Positions 1 to 10,079 of a stretch of DNA of 64,000 nucleotides are shown here, piece after piece (position 1 is the first letter of the stretch; every line of letters starts with the position of its first letter). The notes under the pieces are model-generated. The model had not been told where the DNA came from. It ran no database searches and saw only the letters and a program-made list of their open reading frames with translations. This stretch comes from Linnemannia schmuckeri (lineage: Eukaryota > Mortierellomycota > Mortierellomycetes > Mortierellales > Mortierellaceae): assembly GCA_029449235.1 (NCBI GenBank), contig JANATG010000005.1, forward strand, positions 806,001 to 870,000, in the 5' to 3' direction. A program made the position numbers and the translations under genes.

Positions 1-1
1 T

Positions 2-2011
2 GCATCCTCGACGACCTCTCTGACCTCGATCCAGGCTGCCCAGCCAAAGTCGCCCACCGCCAGCTCTCGGGGATCTGTTTCAACATCAGGAGGAGCAGCA
101 ACCTTGCCTCGGTCCACAGCTACTAGACAGCGTGGCGCCTCGCGCGCCAACGTGCGCCGATCGTTCTCTCTCTCGGCCTTGAGTGAAGAGGAGGTTCAGC
201 AGTGGGAGGCCGACTACCGCAACCTGATGGACAAGTTTGATGGCTACACCCACGACATTGATCAGCGTCTGGATTCCGTCTCGACCATGGCCGACCGTCT
301 GAACGACTGGAGATTGGACGAGAACTATGGAATTGCAACCGAGCACTGGCAGCGCGTTAAGAAGGCTGCCCTGGCAAAGAAGCAGGAACTCGACCGTATC
401 TGGGCTTTGAGGAGCGGACAGCCAGTCAGTGGAGATTCTGGCACCGGCGGTGTTCATCCTTTGAGAGGCTCGCCTTCTTCGACTAGCCGTCCTAGCCTAA
501 CCTTGACTACGGCTTCCAACAACCGTGTCAAGGCGATCTTGGGCTCACCAGTGGATTCGTCCATCATGTCCATGCCAAGGAAGAAGCGCTTCTCGACGGG
601 CAATATCATGAGTCGCAGCACTTTTGTGCCACCATCACCTACGCCCAGCATGACTACGACGCCAACCTTCAGTGGACCAAGCCATGCGGCTGGACGATCA
701 AACCGGACGGCTGGTCGTGTCCGTTCCGGTACTGCGCCTGGTATCACGATTTCTGGCTACAACAGCAGCAACAGCCAGCTGGATGTGACGACGGCAACCA
801 ACAAAAAGTTTGCCAACGTCACGGCTCCCAACCTCCACGCTATGTCGCCTACCTACTCGCAGGAAACCAAGAGACGTACCCCTATGATCCGCAAGGACGA
901 CGCAACTTCTTCGGTTTCTTCATTTTTGCATGCTCAGGGTGGATCTACAACCTCGGCGGCATCACCAGGAGCCACGACGTCGCCCAAGCAACGAACGGTC
1001 TACAAGCCCGACATGAGTAACGCTTTGGACGTGGAGGTTGCTCGGGTTGTCAACGCTAGTGGGTTCACGATGAAGGTTCAGAAGCTCAAGGATGGTCACA
1101 GCCCGAATCTTTCGGCTGTTGGTGCGTCGGGCAACAATGGCACGACCGGCTCTTTGAGCCGCCACCGATCAGACTCGACCTCGAGTCTTGTGTTGAGTAG
1201 CCTGTCTGACAATGGAGGTCCCGATGGTACGAGTGGCAAGGACAGCAGTACCAACAGTAGCCCTCGTGTTGTGAAGACGATCCGTGGACAGGGTGGCCGC
1301 TTGAGTGTAAGCACTGGTGGATCGTCTTCGGATGCCAGTAAGAATGGAGAAGTTGGTCGGTATGTCTTTGGAGACATTGAACCCAAAGTCTGCTACTGCC
1401 GTATCCTTCGCAGCCGCAAGGTCATGGTCCGCGTCGGAGGTGGATGGTCTGAGCTTTCCAAGTAAGTTTTCTTCTGTTTTTACTTTCCTTGCATGCTTGT
1501 CATATACCTTCACAGTTCCCTAATTAGTGTCACTCTATGTCCTTTGTTATGCAGGTTCATGGAAGATCATGCCTCGCTAGAGCAGCGCAAATCCAAGGCG
1601 CGTCTCTTGTCAGCCTCCAACTCTTCAGTCTCAGTGGCCTCTCATTTTGGTGGCTCTCTCACAGTCCTCAGTGGATCTGAGGCATCCAGTCGACGACCCA
1701 TTCATGGATTGCCCGATGCAGGAGGATCCTCCGATAGTCTCTCAGATATGAGTGGCGGAAGTGGGGATGTGGACGGTGAGCGATTATCGGTCTCTGGAGG
1801 CGGCGGTCGTGGTTTTGCAAGGAGCACAGCTAGCAGTCGACAGTCCGACAGGAGTCGGAGTGCGAGCCGGTCTCGAGGAGTGGAGGATGGGACACCAAGG
1901 ATCCAGAAGAAGAAGGAGTTGGTGTACCATGTCCGCCCAAGCGACGATCTGTCTCTGAAGGCGATCAAGTTTGTCAAGAATGGCGCCGGTGAAGGATTGG
2001 TCGCCATCTAA
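2..2011 (+). CDS. GAR (Gas2-related) domain protein, 5'-partial
   Basis: The frame is open from base 2, so the N-terminus lies outside the window. Exons 2-1461 and 1555-2011 (stop TAA) give 638 residues; donor GTAAGT and acceptor GCAG keep the phase. Early on (about nt 180-410) there is a charged, probably coiled-coil stretch (DKFDGYTHDIDQRLD and onward). A long Ser/Thr-rich linker follows. A Gas2-related domain lies at residues ~453-505 of this fragment; it carries the family signature VRVGGGWSELSKF, and the intron falls inside that signature. The family is known for binding microtubules, often in proteins that also contact actin. A cytoskeletal linker role is inferred from that. No calponin-homology or spectrin region is visible in this part. 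The tail after the domain is Ser/Arg-rich and disordered. Confidence 0.85.
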
Positions 2012-2724
2012 AGGAGCGAAAGGCGGTTGTATCGTCTTTGTCATCAACAACCAACAAAATCAACAATCCATCAAATACCAACAACAATCAGAAATGGCTT
2101 CCAGCAAGGATCGCCTTTGTACCCAACATTAACTCCATAAACAACCAAATACCCAACACTATTCAACAAACACCCATTCAACACCCACAAAAAAAAAGTT
2201 TGTCAAATCGACACTTTTGTAGAAAACAATTTTACCATTCAACGTCATCACCACCATCATCAAGCCAACTTCAGCCAGCAACAACAGCAGCAAATATCCG
2301 TTTCATCCCTTTCTTATCTTTTTTTGTTCTTTATAGTTCCTTTCCTTAGAAATCATTTGTTCAGTGCCTTGTACCATGTACCAATATTAAAAAGCGTCAA
2401 ATTATCTACAATCAAATAACATTAAGGCAGAGTATGTGGGACTTGAGGTCTTTGTTCGGACCACAATGAGAACGACAGTGAGATCCCCCCCTCCCTCTCT
2501 CCATTTCTCCTCCTACGTGCAAAAAAGGACATTTGTGCAACTTTTAATCCACATTCAGAAATGACCCTCGAACAGCATATTTAAAAAGGACAACATATTT
2601 AAAAAGACGCGTAGAAACTGCCGCGCACTCATCAGCTAAATCTTAGCCAACCCACTTTCTCACAACCTATAGTCTTCACACATCTACTAAGAAATTCAGC
2701 CTTCTGCTAAGACATTTCATCAAC
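2012..2724. other. Intergenic: 3' region of the GAR gene and promoter side of the decayed locus
   Basis: There is no coding signal. The left half is A- and C-rich, with CAA/ACC runs and an A8 tract near 2191, and is probably the 3' UTR of the GAR gene. The right half holds two TATA-like boxes (annotated separately) and a T/C-rich leader before the ATG at 2725. Confidence 0.6.
2576..2606 (+). promoter_or_regulatory. Duplicated TATA-like element
   Basis: The 13-mer CATATTTAAAAAG occurs twice, at 2576-2588 and 2594-2606, about 120-150 bases upstream of the ATG at 2725. Spacing and composition fit a TATA-type core promoter for the downstream locus. This is inference from sequence only. Confidence 0.4.
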
Positions 2725-3766
2725 ATGTCTCCGCCTCGACCTCCCAGCCGCGCTCGGTCACCTCCTCATGACCTGCCTTATTATCCAACCTACATCGACC
2801 CAGACGAAGAGTTAGCATGGGCTATCGAATGTAACTACGACGCCCTGCCACTATCTCCTCATCCTCCGAGTGGTCTTCAGGTTTTTCTTTCCCGGGCATT
2901 TGCATTAACCCAGATGAAGAGGTAGCAGAGCCTGATCGCCGTAACTGCAACGTCTCACCGCGTCGCCCTCGTCCTCCTCCCAACGGCCTCCAGGGACCCA
3001 TTTCCATCTCTGCCTCACCCTCGCGTCAAAACTCGAGCACCAATTCCAAAGGCGAGCAAATAGCTCAAGCTGCGGCGTTTAACTATGCCATTTCACCTCC
3101 AGGATCCCCTGTCATCATTCCTGCAACCATTTCTTCTTGCATATCTTCTTCCTCTCCCTCCTCCAACACAAACGGGACGGCTAAGTCCCACACGAACATG
3201 ACGCCCGGAGCCAACGCGACCGTACCACCAAGATCCAACACAAACGAGGCAGTCACTTCAGCATAGGCGCGACGGTGATCAAGACGACTACCAGTACCCC
3301 CGGCAACAACACTACGTCTAGCGTACTTTCCAAGGAAGAGTGCGGCTTCAGCAAAAATGCTCGAGTTCTCCTCCTTCCGGAGCACTCAACAACGACAACT
3401 TTCAGCCAGGAACTACAAAACCCTCATCACCCAAGCCCAGATGCTTCTCAGATCGAGGATAACAAGGTCTGGAAGAAGTTGTTGTCGAATCTACAAGAGA
3501 AAGACCCGAAGAAGGGGCACGATTATAGGGAGTGGTTGGAAGGAGGATGGAGATAGAGCAAAGGCAGGGGCAGCGGCTAGGGGATGATGGTGAGCTTTGT
3601 CGCGTTGATATTTTCAGAACCGTACGCGCGTATCATCGGCCGCTGATGGTGCGGATACTTGATGATTATGACGAGCGGAAGAAGAAAAAGGAGAAGTATA
3701 GAAAGGCACTACCGACTTCTTCGTCTTTGTCTTCATCAGCGTCCACTGGAAAAGAATCCTCATCGA

Positions 3767-3904
3767 CCATACCAACCAATCGAGCGCCGTCCAACTCGCC
3801 CGCAGTTGCATCGTCGCGAGCTTCAATCAGACCATCCACAACCTCGCCAAAATCGCTATGCGTCACAAGTCCAGTCAACAACAAAAACAACGACAACAAC
3901 ATCG
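3767..3904 (+). repeat. Internal duplication, copy 1
   Basis: This Ser/Thr/Pro-coding stretch is matched by 4987-5213. The shared part begins ACCA(T/C)ACCAACCA and ends in GTCAACAACAA-rich DNA. The last ~80 bases align at roughly 80% by eye. The first and last blocks are offset by about 1220 and 1308 bases, so copy 2 carries an extra ~88 bases inside. Confidence 0.55.
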
Positions 3905-4986
3905 CTGAAACTTCCATTACCTCCACCCTCACCTCCACCACCGACCTATCCGCCTACTGGGCAAATGATCGGTGCGAGTTCCACACAGTCTTGCTAGCGA
4001 AATTCATGACATACTGCGAAAATTTAGACTCATGTTGGGTCTAGGAGGAAAATCACAATGATGAGCTGGGACGACTTCGAATGCAAGAGCAGAAGAAGGA
4101 TGTGGAAAGATTTGAGAAGTGGCGGAGTATGCGAAAGTTATGGCGCGGAGATCTCGGCTATTATTCTGACGACATGCACGCACCGTATTTGTATCATTGG
4201 CTGTTAGAGATGATGGTACAAGGGCGTAGGCTTAAGAATGATAGTTATGATCATGGATTTGTGGAGGATGACGAGGTGGATGGAATAGAAACGAAGTCTG
4301 GAGTGATACCGGCCGCGTCTTCGTCATCGCTTCCGTCGTCGCCTTTACCACCGTCTGCGACAGGTGGATCTGCGTCGGACACCCGGCCAACAACAACAAC
4401 AACAAAACCAACAACATTATCAACAACATCACGACGACTACTACCACTACCACCACCACCGACTCCTCCTCCATCGTCGGCGCAAAGTCCTCAAGCGCAA
4501 TATACCATCCCCAATCATACGCGCCTCCACCTCTAGCTCGGACACCGACAGCAACACCGACAGCAACACCGACAACGACACCGACTACAAGGGCAAGGCG
4601 TACCAGCGCGGTTTCTGCGCGACCAATCATCTAGAATACAAGACAACGCCTAAAGACCACCTCAAACGAAAACACGATAAACTTATTGCTCGTCATGTCT
4701 AGGAGGCCGAGCAGCCAGAGTTGTTGAAGCTATGCAGGAAAGAGCAGGATGTGAACCAGTATGTGGAGAGATTGATAGAGGAAGGGCAAGGCGTAGTGCC
4801 CAGCGCTGTTGACAAACATCAGACTCCGTGACGGTATCATCGCCTTTTGAGAGAGATGTATGTCGAGATTGAGAACGAGGAAGAGGACGACGACGAGGAA
4901 GAGGAGAGTTTTAAAGGAGCAGTACCGGCGACTTCGCATAGGATAAGGTGTCCATGTTCGACGTTTTGTTATGGATCCCCGTTAAC

Positions 4987-5213
4987 CACACCAACCACTC
5001 TAGCGATATCGAACCCGCCCACAGTTCCAGTTTCAACCACACCGACTAGAGTCCTGCTAGAATCGACACAGTCTGCGTCCACATCATCCACCATCTTATC
5101 CAGATCGTCCTTTACACTACCCTCGTCAGCTTCAGCCACACCATCCACAACTCCGCCAAGATCGCCACGCGTTTCAAGTCCAGTCAACAACAACGATAAC
5201 AGCAACAACAATA
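4987..5213 (+). repeat. Internal duplication, copy 2
   Basis: This is the partner of 3767-3904. It has the same block order: CCAACC start, CCATCCACAAC(C/T)(C/T)CGCCAA core, and AAGTCCAGTCAACAACAA end. An insertion of ~88 bases lies between the first and last blocks. It supports growth of the decayed gene by tandem duplication. Confidence 0.55.
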
Positions 5214-6190
5214 ATTTTTACCATTTCCACTTCCACAATCACTCGCCCAGTCTCCATCGCATCTCCAGTTCCAATCACATAGCAGGCCTTGTACGACCAG
5301 CCATCATCTCAACCAGGTTCCAGTGCACCCTTCTTTTCCCAAGCCGCCATCCTCTTCTGCTCTTAAGGCCCCATCCTCTACAAATCTGATTCCACCTTTC
5401 AAGAGGTGCAACCCACGAAGTCACAATAACCCACTCCGTCCCTGTCGTCGTTACCTCAATCCGTGCGTCGAAGACATATATGGTCCAGCCCTACAAGGAC
5501 CCTCTCCATTGCAGAGGTGGATCAATCGAGCTCAACCCGGTCGGAGGGTTCTGATGGCAGGCTATCAGAGACTGTCGCGAACGTGTCAGAGAACTGTTGC
5601 CATGTCGCCAGTTACTTGGTCATACCGCCGCTTCTGGAGAGATCGATTTGGGTTCGAGGAGTACCATGTCTTTGACAATGAAGATATCAAGAACGGTTGT
5701 GATGACGATGACGGGATGGGTCAAGGAATGGATGAAGCGGATACGCCATCGTCACGGATTGAAGTCTTTGGCAAGGATGCGCAGCTTCATTGTCGTAGGT
5801 TTGAGAGATATCGTAGACGGCACCCACAAGCGGTGGCTAAGAAGTCTCCTACAAGCACTACTGCTGGATGGGGGGGGGGGGGGGAGTAAGATGGCTGGAT
5901 TGGCGAAGTGGATCGTGAGTATATCGTCGTTAGTTCAAGAGGCTGTAGTTTGTGTTCCTTTTTCCCAGAAGCAGCAAACGGGCAACAGTAATAGCTCATT
6001 GGATGAGGAGGTGGCGCCGTTATTTGAGCAAAGAGCTTGCTACTACTCGGGAGACGACTACGACTACGACAGCAACGAGGATGATGATGTCGACGCCTAC
6101 GACACCTATGACGACACCACGAATCGTAAGAGTAGCTCCGCTGAGAAAGCGGATGACTACCTTGAAGGTCGTTTCTGCAGACGGCTCTAA

Positions 6191-7054
6191 ACCTTTCTAT
6201 TTTGTTAGTACCATGTCGCTATTTGTTTTAAAAGAGAAGAGGAAAAGGAACCTGCAGGACGCGTTTGACCCATGGTGGGCTCAATGTCAGAGTAGGGAGG
6301 GAGAAGGGATGAAAGAGGGAAAAGAGAAAGAGTGAGAAAGAGTAGGGGGCATGCAGAACGAGGCGTAATTTGTTTCGAAGTTGCATTATTTGGGCCAGAC
6401 TTGGAGACAACGGTTGATCTCGCTTTCTCTTCTTCCTCCTCCCTCGACCTTCCTCTTTCCTCCATCCTTCTACCGTTTAGTTAAAAATAAAAAGAAGGAA
6501 AAGGGGAACCGTTGAGAGAATAAGAAAATGTGCCATGGAGATGACTTGATAGTGAGTATGAGGATGAGGATGAGTATGGGTATGGGTATAGGTATGGGTA
6601 TAGGTATGGGTATAGGTATGGGTATAGGTATGGGTATAGGTATGGGTATAGGTATGGGTATAGGTATGGGTATAGGTATGGGTATAGGTATGGGTAGGGG
6701 TACGGGTTCCACTCGATCAAGTTGACTGGTTAGTGTGCAAAAAGAGAAATGAGCAATTAGAGATAATAGCAACCAGGCAATTTGGCAGAAAGGGAGGGAC
6801 ATCAGAGACAAGGTTGAGGCACACAATCATTTTGCCCTTCATATTGATTACTTTCTGCTCCCTTTTCTCTTCTTCTTCTTCTTCTTCTTCTTCTGTTCAT
6901 AACTCATCCTCACTTCTCTCGTCATCCCCTTCTTCTCTCTCATCACTCTTCCTTCTTCCTTTCCTGGTCCTATCGACTCGTTTCTCCTCCACTCTCGCTC
7001 TCACTCGTACACTCACTCACTCCCACACACTCCCACACATACACGTAACACAGA
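6191..7054. other. Intergenic region upstream of the ARF gene
   Basis: There is no conserved coding signal. It contains the 12-base minisatellite (separate entry). It then contains a strongly CT-rich leader from ~6845, with a (CTT)n run at ~6870-6892 and CACTC/CACAC repeats at ~7010-7045, which ends at the ARF start codon. CT-rich leaders like this precede several genes in the window. Confidence 0.6.
6575..6706 (+). repeat. 12-bp minisatellite TATGGGTATAGG
   Basis: Nine perfect head-to-tail copies run from 6581 to 6688, with degenerate copies on both sides (for example TATGGGTAGGGG at 6689-6700). The unit itself is two related hexamers, GGGTAT and AGGTAT. Any Met-Gly-Ile-Gly reading through it is a product of the repeat and not a gene. 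Confidence 0.95.
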
Positions 7055-9845
7055 ATGGGCATTCCCTTATCAAAGGCCATCGCCAAGATCTTTGGCAACA
7101 AGGAGATGCGCATCCTCATGCTCGGTCTCGACGCTGCCGGAAAGACCAGTACGTCCTCCTTCTTTTACTCTTTGTCTGGCTTAACTGTAACCATCCTTTT
7201 TCTTGTTTAATATGATACGAAGGCGAGAACGAGGTTTTTTGCTTTTGTGTTTTTTTCTCGCCCTTCCTCAGCACGTTTTTTTTATTACTGTCGTCAAGTT
7301 ACACCTGGCTTTATTCTCCTTCCCCAAAAAAAGACAATACAAAAATATCTCGTCAGCTCTCTCTTCTCACTCTCTCTGTACAACTGACCGACTGACCTGC
7401 CTGACCTGACAGGCCCTCGATGAACCAAAAAAAAACAAAGTGCTCCAAACAATGCCAGAAAAGAAAAGTGCTCTCAATCATAATAACCGACCAGCCAACC
7501 AACAGGATACTAGATGAAAGAAGACATAACAACAGTGTCAAAAAGAGTTGGAACCCAGTTGAGGTGACCGAGAAGTAGTGCAAAAGCAAGTGAGCGCTTT
7601 TTTTTTTTTTTTTTTTTTTTTGGTTTAGTGAGCTGGACTGGATGAACAACAGCATCATCAACAACAATTTGCAGTGATGAACAAGCATGAAATACGAAGA
7701 GAGAGGGAGAGGCATTGGCCAGTCAGTCGGCCAGTCAGTCAGCCTGGCCTTTAGGCAGGTCAGGCTAGGTTGTCTTGTTGGGCAATAGAAGAATATTGGT
7801 TACTTTTCTTTTGGTGGAGAACATGGATAACAAAAAAACATACCCCAGCAACAATCGAGTCCTTGAAAATCCATTCCTCGGACTCAACTTGCTTACTCCT
7901 GGTGGGAGAAGGTGAAGAAGCCTAAGGAGTGTGGTGTTGAGAACTTGGAAGAGAAGCAAGGCAAAGAGTGTGTGCCTCCAGTACTGAAATGCTACGCTCA
8001 TTCACCGACTATGTTTACTTATTTTCATTCGCGTGTTTTCATTTAAATGCAATAGCCATCCTGTACAAGCTCAAGTTGAACCAGTCTGTCACAACCATCC
8101 CTACTGTCGGATTCAACGTCGAGACGGTGGTGTACAAGAATGTCAAGTTCAACGTTTGGGTAAGTTGATTCAATCGCTTTTTATGACAACAACGGGCAAT
8201 AGTCAGGAAAAAGACTTCCACCTCCTTCACGCCTCCTCTTCTTCTCCCACGGACACACTTGTCCTTTTTCTCCCATTGCGTTCCACCCCTTTCTCCTCTT
8301 GCCTTCTCTTTCCACCCCTTTTACTCCCGCTCTGTCATCATCGATTACTTTCCCCTGTTTTTAACCACCCGACCCCTGTTTAGTTGGGCTGAGTGTGTGG
8401 GTCTGTGATGGGCGCTAAAGAGGGTCACTAAGACGGAATAAAAAGAGGAGGAGCAGCAGATATGTGATGACATGTATGTCATTGTCTATTCGACCATGTC
8501 CCCTATTGAGTCAATTGATGCCCTTTCCTACTCAACTGAGCCTTTTCCTTAAACACAGAAGGATGGCTATGCCTGCCTGGCCAGTCAATCAATCGGAGGC
8601 AGTGGAGAAAGACGGTTGTTGATTGATTATTCTTATTTTGATTTGTATTCACCGTTCTTATTAAATGACGGTGCCTGAAACATGGCCAAGGGATCTTGTT
8701 GCGGGAGAGACCATCAACCACCATCAGGAACACATACAGCCTAAACAGCAATAGCATCACTCTCCAACAGAATTGATGGAGGCGCAGGCGCGTTGGAATA
8801 TAGAATAGCTTTCTAGTATCGGGCAGCAATAACAGCAATAACAACAGCAGCAATAACAACAACAGCAGTAACAAAAACAGCGACGACAGGATGTACTCTC
8901 GCCTCATACGTACCCAATACAACCCATTATTGCAACTGAGTAAAAGACAAACACAGCGCCGCGGAGGCTGACTGGACACGCAACATGAAAAAAAAAAAAG
9001 AATTCGAAACAGGAGGCGCTAGGAGAAACGGGAGCAGCAGCAGCACACATACACACGGAAGCATGGAGCATGACTGATGACTGGATACAAATCAACAACA
9101 CCGTTCATTTCCCTTTTCTTCACACGCAACACAGACAGACAAACACACCACTTGAATCCCTTTTGTCCTTTTTTTCCAAGATTTTTTTTAAATGCTAATA
9201 ATCGCTAGAGCACAAAAAAAAGCAACAAGAGCGTCTTCTATTTCACATTTTTGTGATTGAGAGCCGTTGATCGATTTGACAAACATAAACACAAGGATCA
9301 CAAAAAAAGCAAATGAAGAACACAGAAAAAGTTGATTGCCGCAGACTGCTAACCGCCACGCTTTCTTTTCTTGTCATTTGTAATATCTAATAGGATGTTG
9401 GTGGACAAGACAAGATCAGACCTCTGTGGCGCCATTATTACACCGGTACTCAAGGATTAATCTTTGTTATCGACTCGCAGGATAGAGACAGGATAGATGA
9501 GGCACGACAGGAGTTGCACCGCATTATCTCGGATCGGGAAATGAAGGATTGCCTCTTGCTCGTCTTTGCCAACAAGCAGGATCTCCCCGGAGGTATGCAT
9601 TCACGATTGTTTTTTATATTATTTAATTCTGTTTGCAAATGAAAAATTATTTACAACGCAAAACTGACTAGCACATGTGTTTTCTACTGTGATTACTAGC
9701 TATGACGCCCGCAGAAGTAACAGAGCGCTTGCAGTTGCACACGATGAGAGAGCGTCCTTGGTATGTGCACCCATCGTGCGCCACCACTGGCGAGGGTCTC
9801 TTTGAGGGTCTGAACTGGATGAGCCAGAACGTCAAGAGCAAGTAA
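7055..9845 (+). CDS. ARF6: ADP-ribosylation factor, ARF6 type
   Basis: Small Ras-superfamily GTPase acting in endocytic and plasma-membrane traffic and cortical actin control. Exons are 7055-7148, 8056-8159, 9394-9592 and 9700-9845, giving 180 residues, the family's usual size. Gly2 is available for N-myristoylation. Visible motifs are P-loop GLDAAGKT, switch I TIPTVGFNVET, switch II WDVGGQDKIRPLWRHYY, NKQD and SCATTGEG. The residues after the helix (FGNKEMRILMLGLDAAG, TGTQGLIF, DRIDEARQELHRII) match ARF6 more closely than ARF1. The N-terminal helix is a few residues longer than in animal ARF6. Introns 1 and 2 are about 0.9 and 1.2 kb, long beside others here; they contain T-runs, CAA/CAG-type repeats and CAGTCAGTC-type inverted arms. 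Confidence 0.96.
7383..7770 (+). repeat. Inverted arms inside ARF6 intron 1
   Basis: CTGACCTGCCT near 7393 is the reverse complement of AGGCAGGTCAG near 7753-7764. Both sit in clusters of related CTGAC/CAGTC words (7383-7420 and 7715-7770). Pairing would loop out ~350 bases between them, including a T-run of more than 20 at ~7600-7621. A related cluster (GCCTGCCTGGCCAGTCAATC) lies in intron 2 at ~8571. Confidence 0.4.
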
Positions 9846-10045
9846 AACTAGACAGACAGTAAATGAATTCACCGACCGTCTTTGCCATTACTCATCCACG
9901 TATTCATCAACATCGATCAACAGCTACACCGACACAACACAATGGAGAGAAGAACAAGAAGACGCGTGGATTCAATGGATCTTTTCTGGAAGAAGTGATC
10001 TTCGTTTTTCCTTTTCCTTTTCCTTTTCCTTTTCCTTTTCCTTTT

Positions 10046-10079
<34 letters not shown>

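Larger units (their letters stand above)
2725..6190 (+). pseudogene. Decayed repeat-built low-complexity gene (unknown family)
   Basis: I do not recognise a family. From the ATG at 2725 the region reads as protein-like segments that change frame repeatedly. Frame breaks lie near 2880 and 3550, and a G15 run at 5870-5884 separates two frames that both look coding. In-frame TAG stops at 4042 and 4700 interrupt text that continues sensibly, and both sit in the same 10-mer GTCTAGGAGG. Splice-like donors at suitable spacing were not found. The N-terminal part has three degenerate copies of a motif like IDPDEELAWAIECNYDAL followed by Pro-rich text. Later parts repeat a Tyr/His/Leu-rich motif (YHRPLMVRI, YHWLLEMMV, YHRLLREMY), each followed by acidic or Ser/Thr-rich text. 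It ends with an acidic Asp/Tyr stretch and TAA at 6188. Alternatives are a gene with many unusual introns, or assembly errors. Confidence 0.5.

Noticed and set aside
6528..6725. A Met-Gly-Ile-Gly repeat reading
   Set aside because: It is only the translation of the 12-bp minisatellite.
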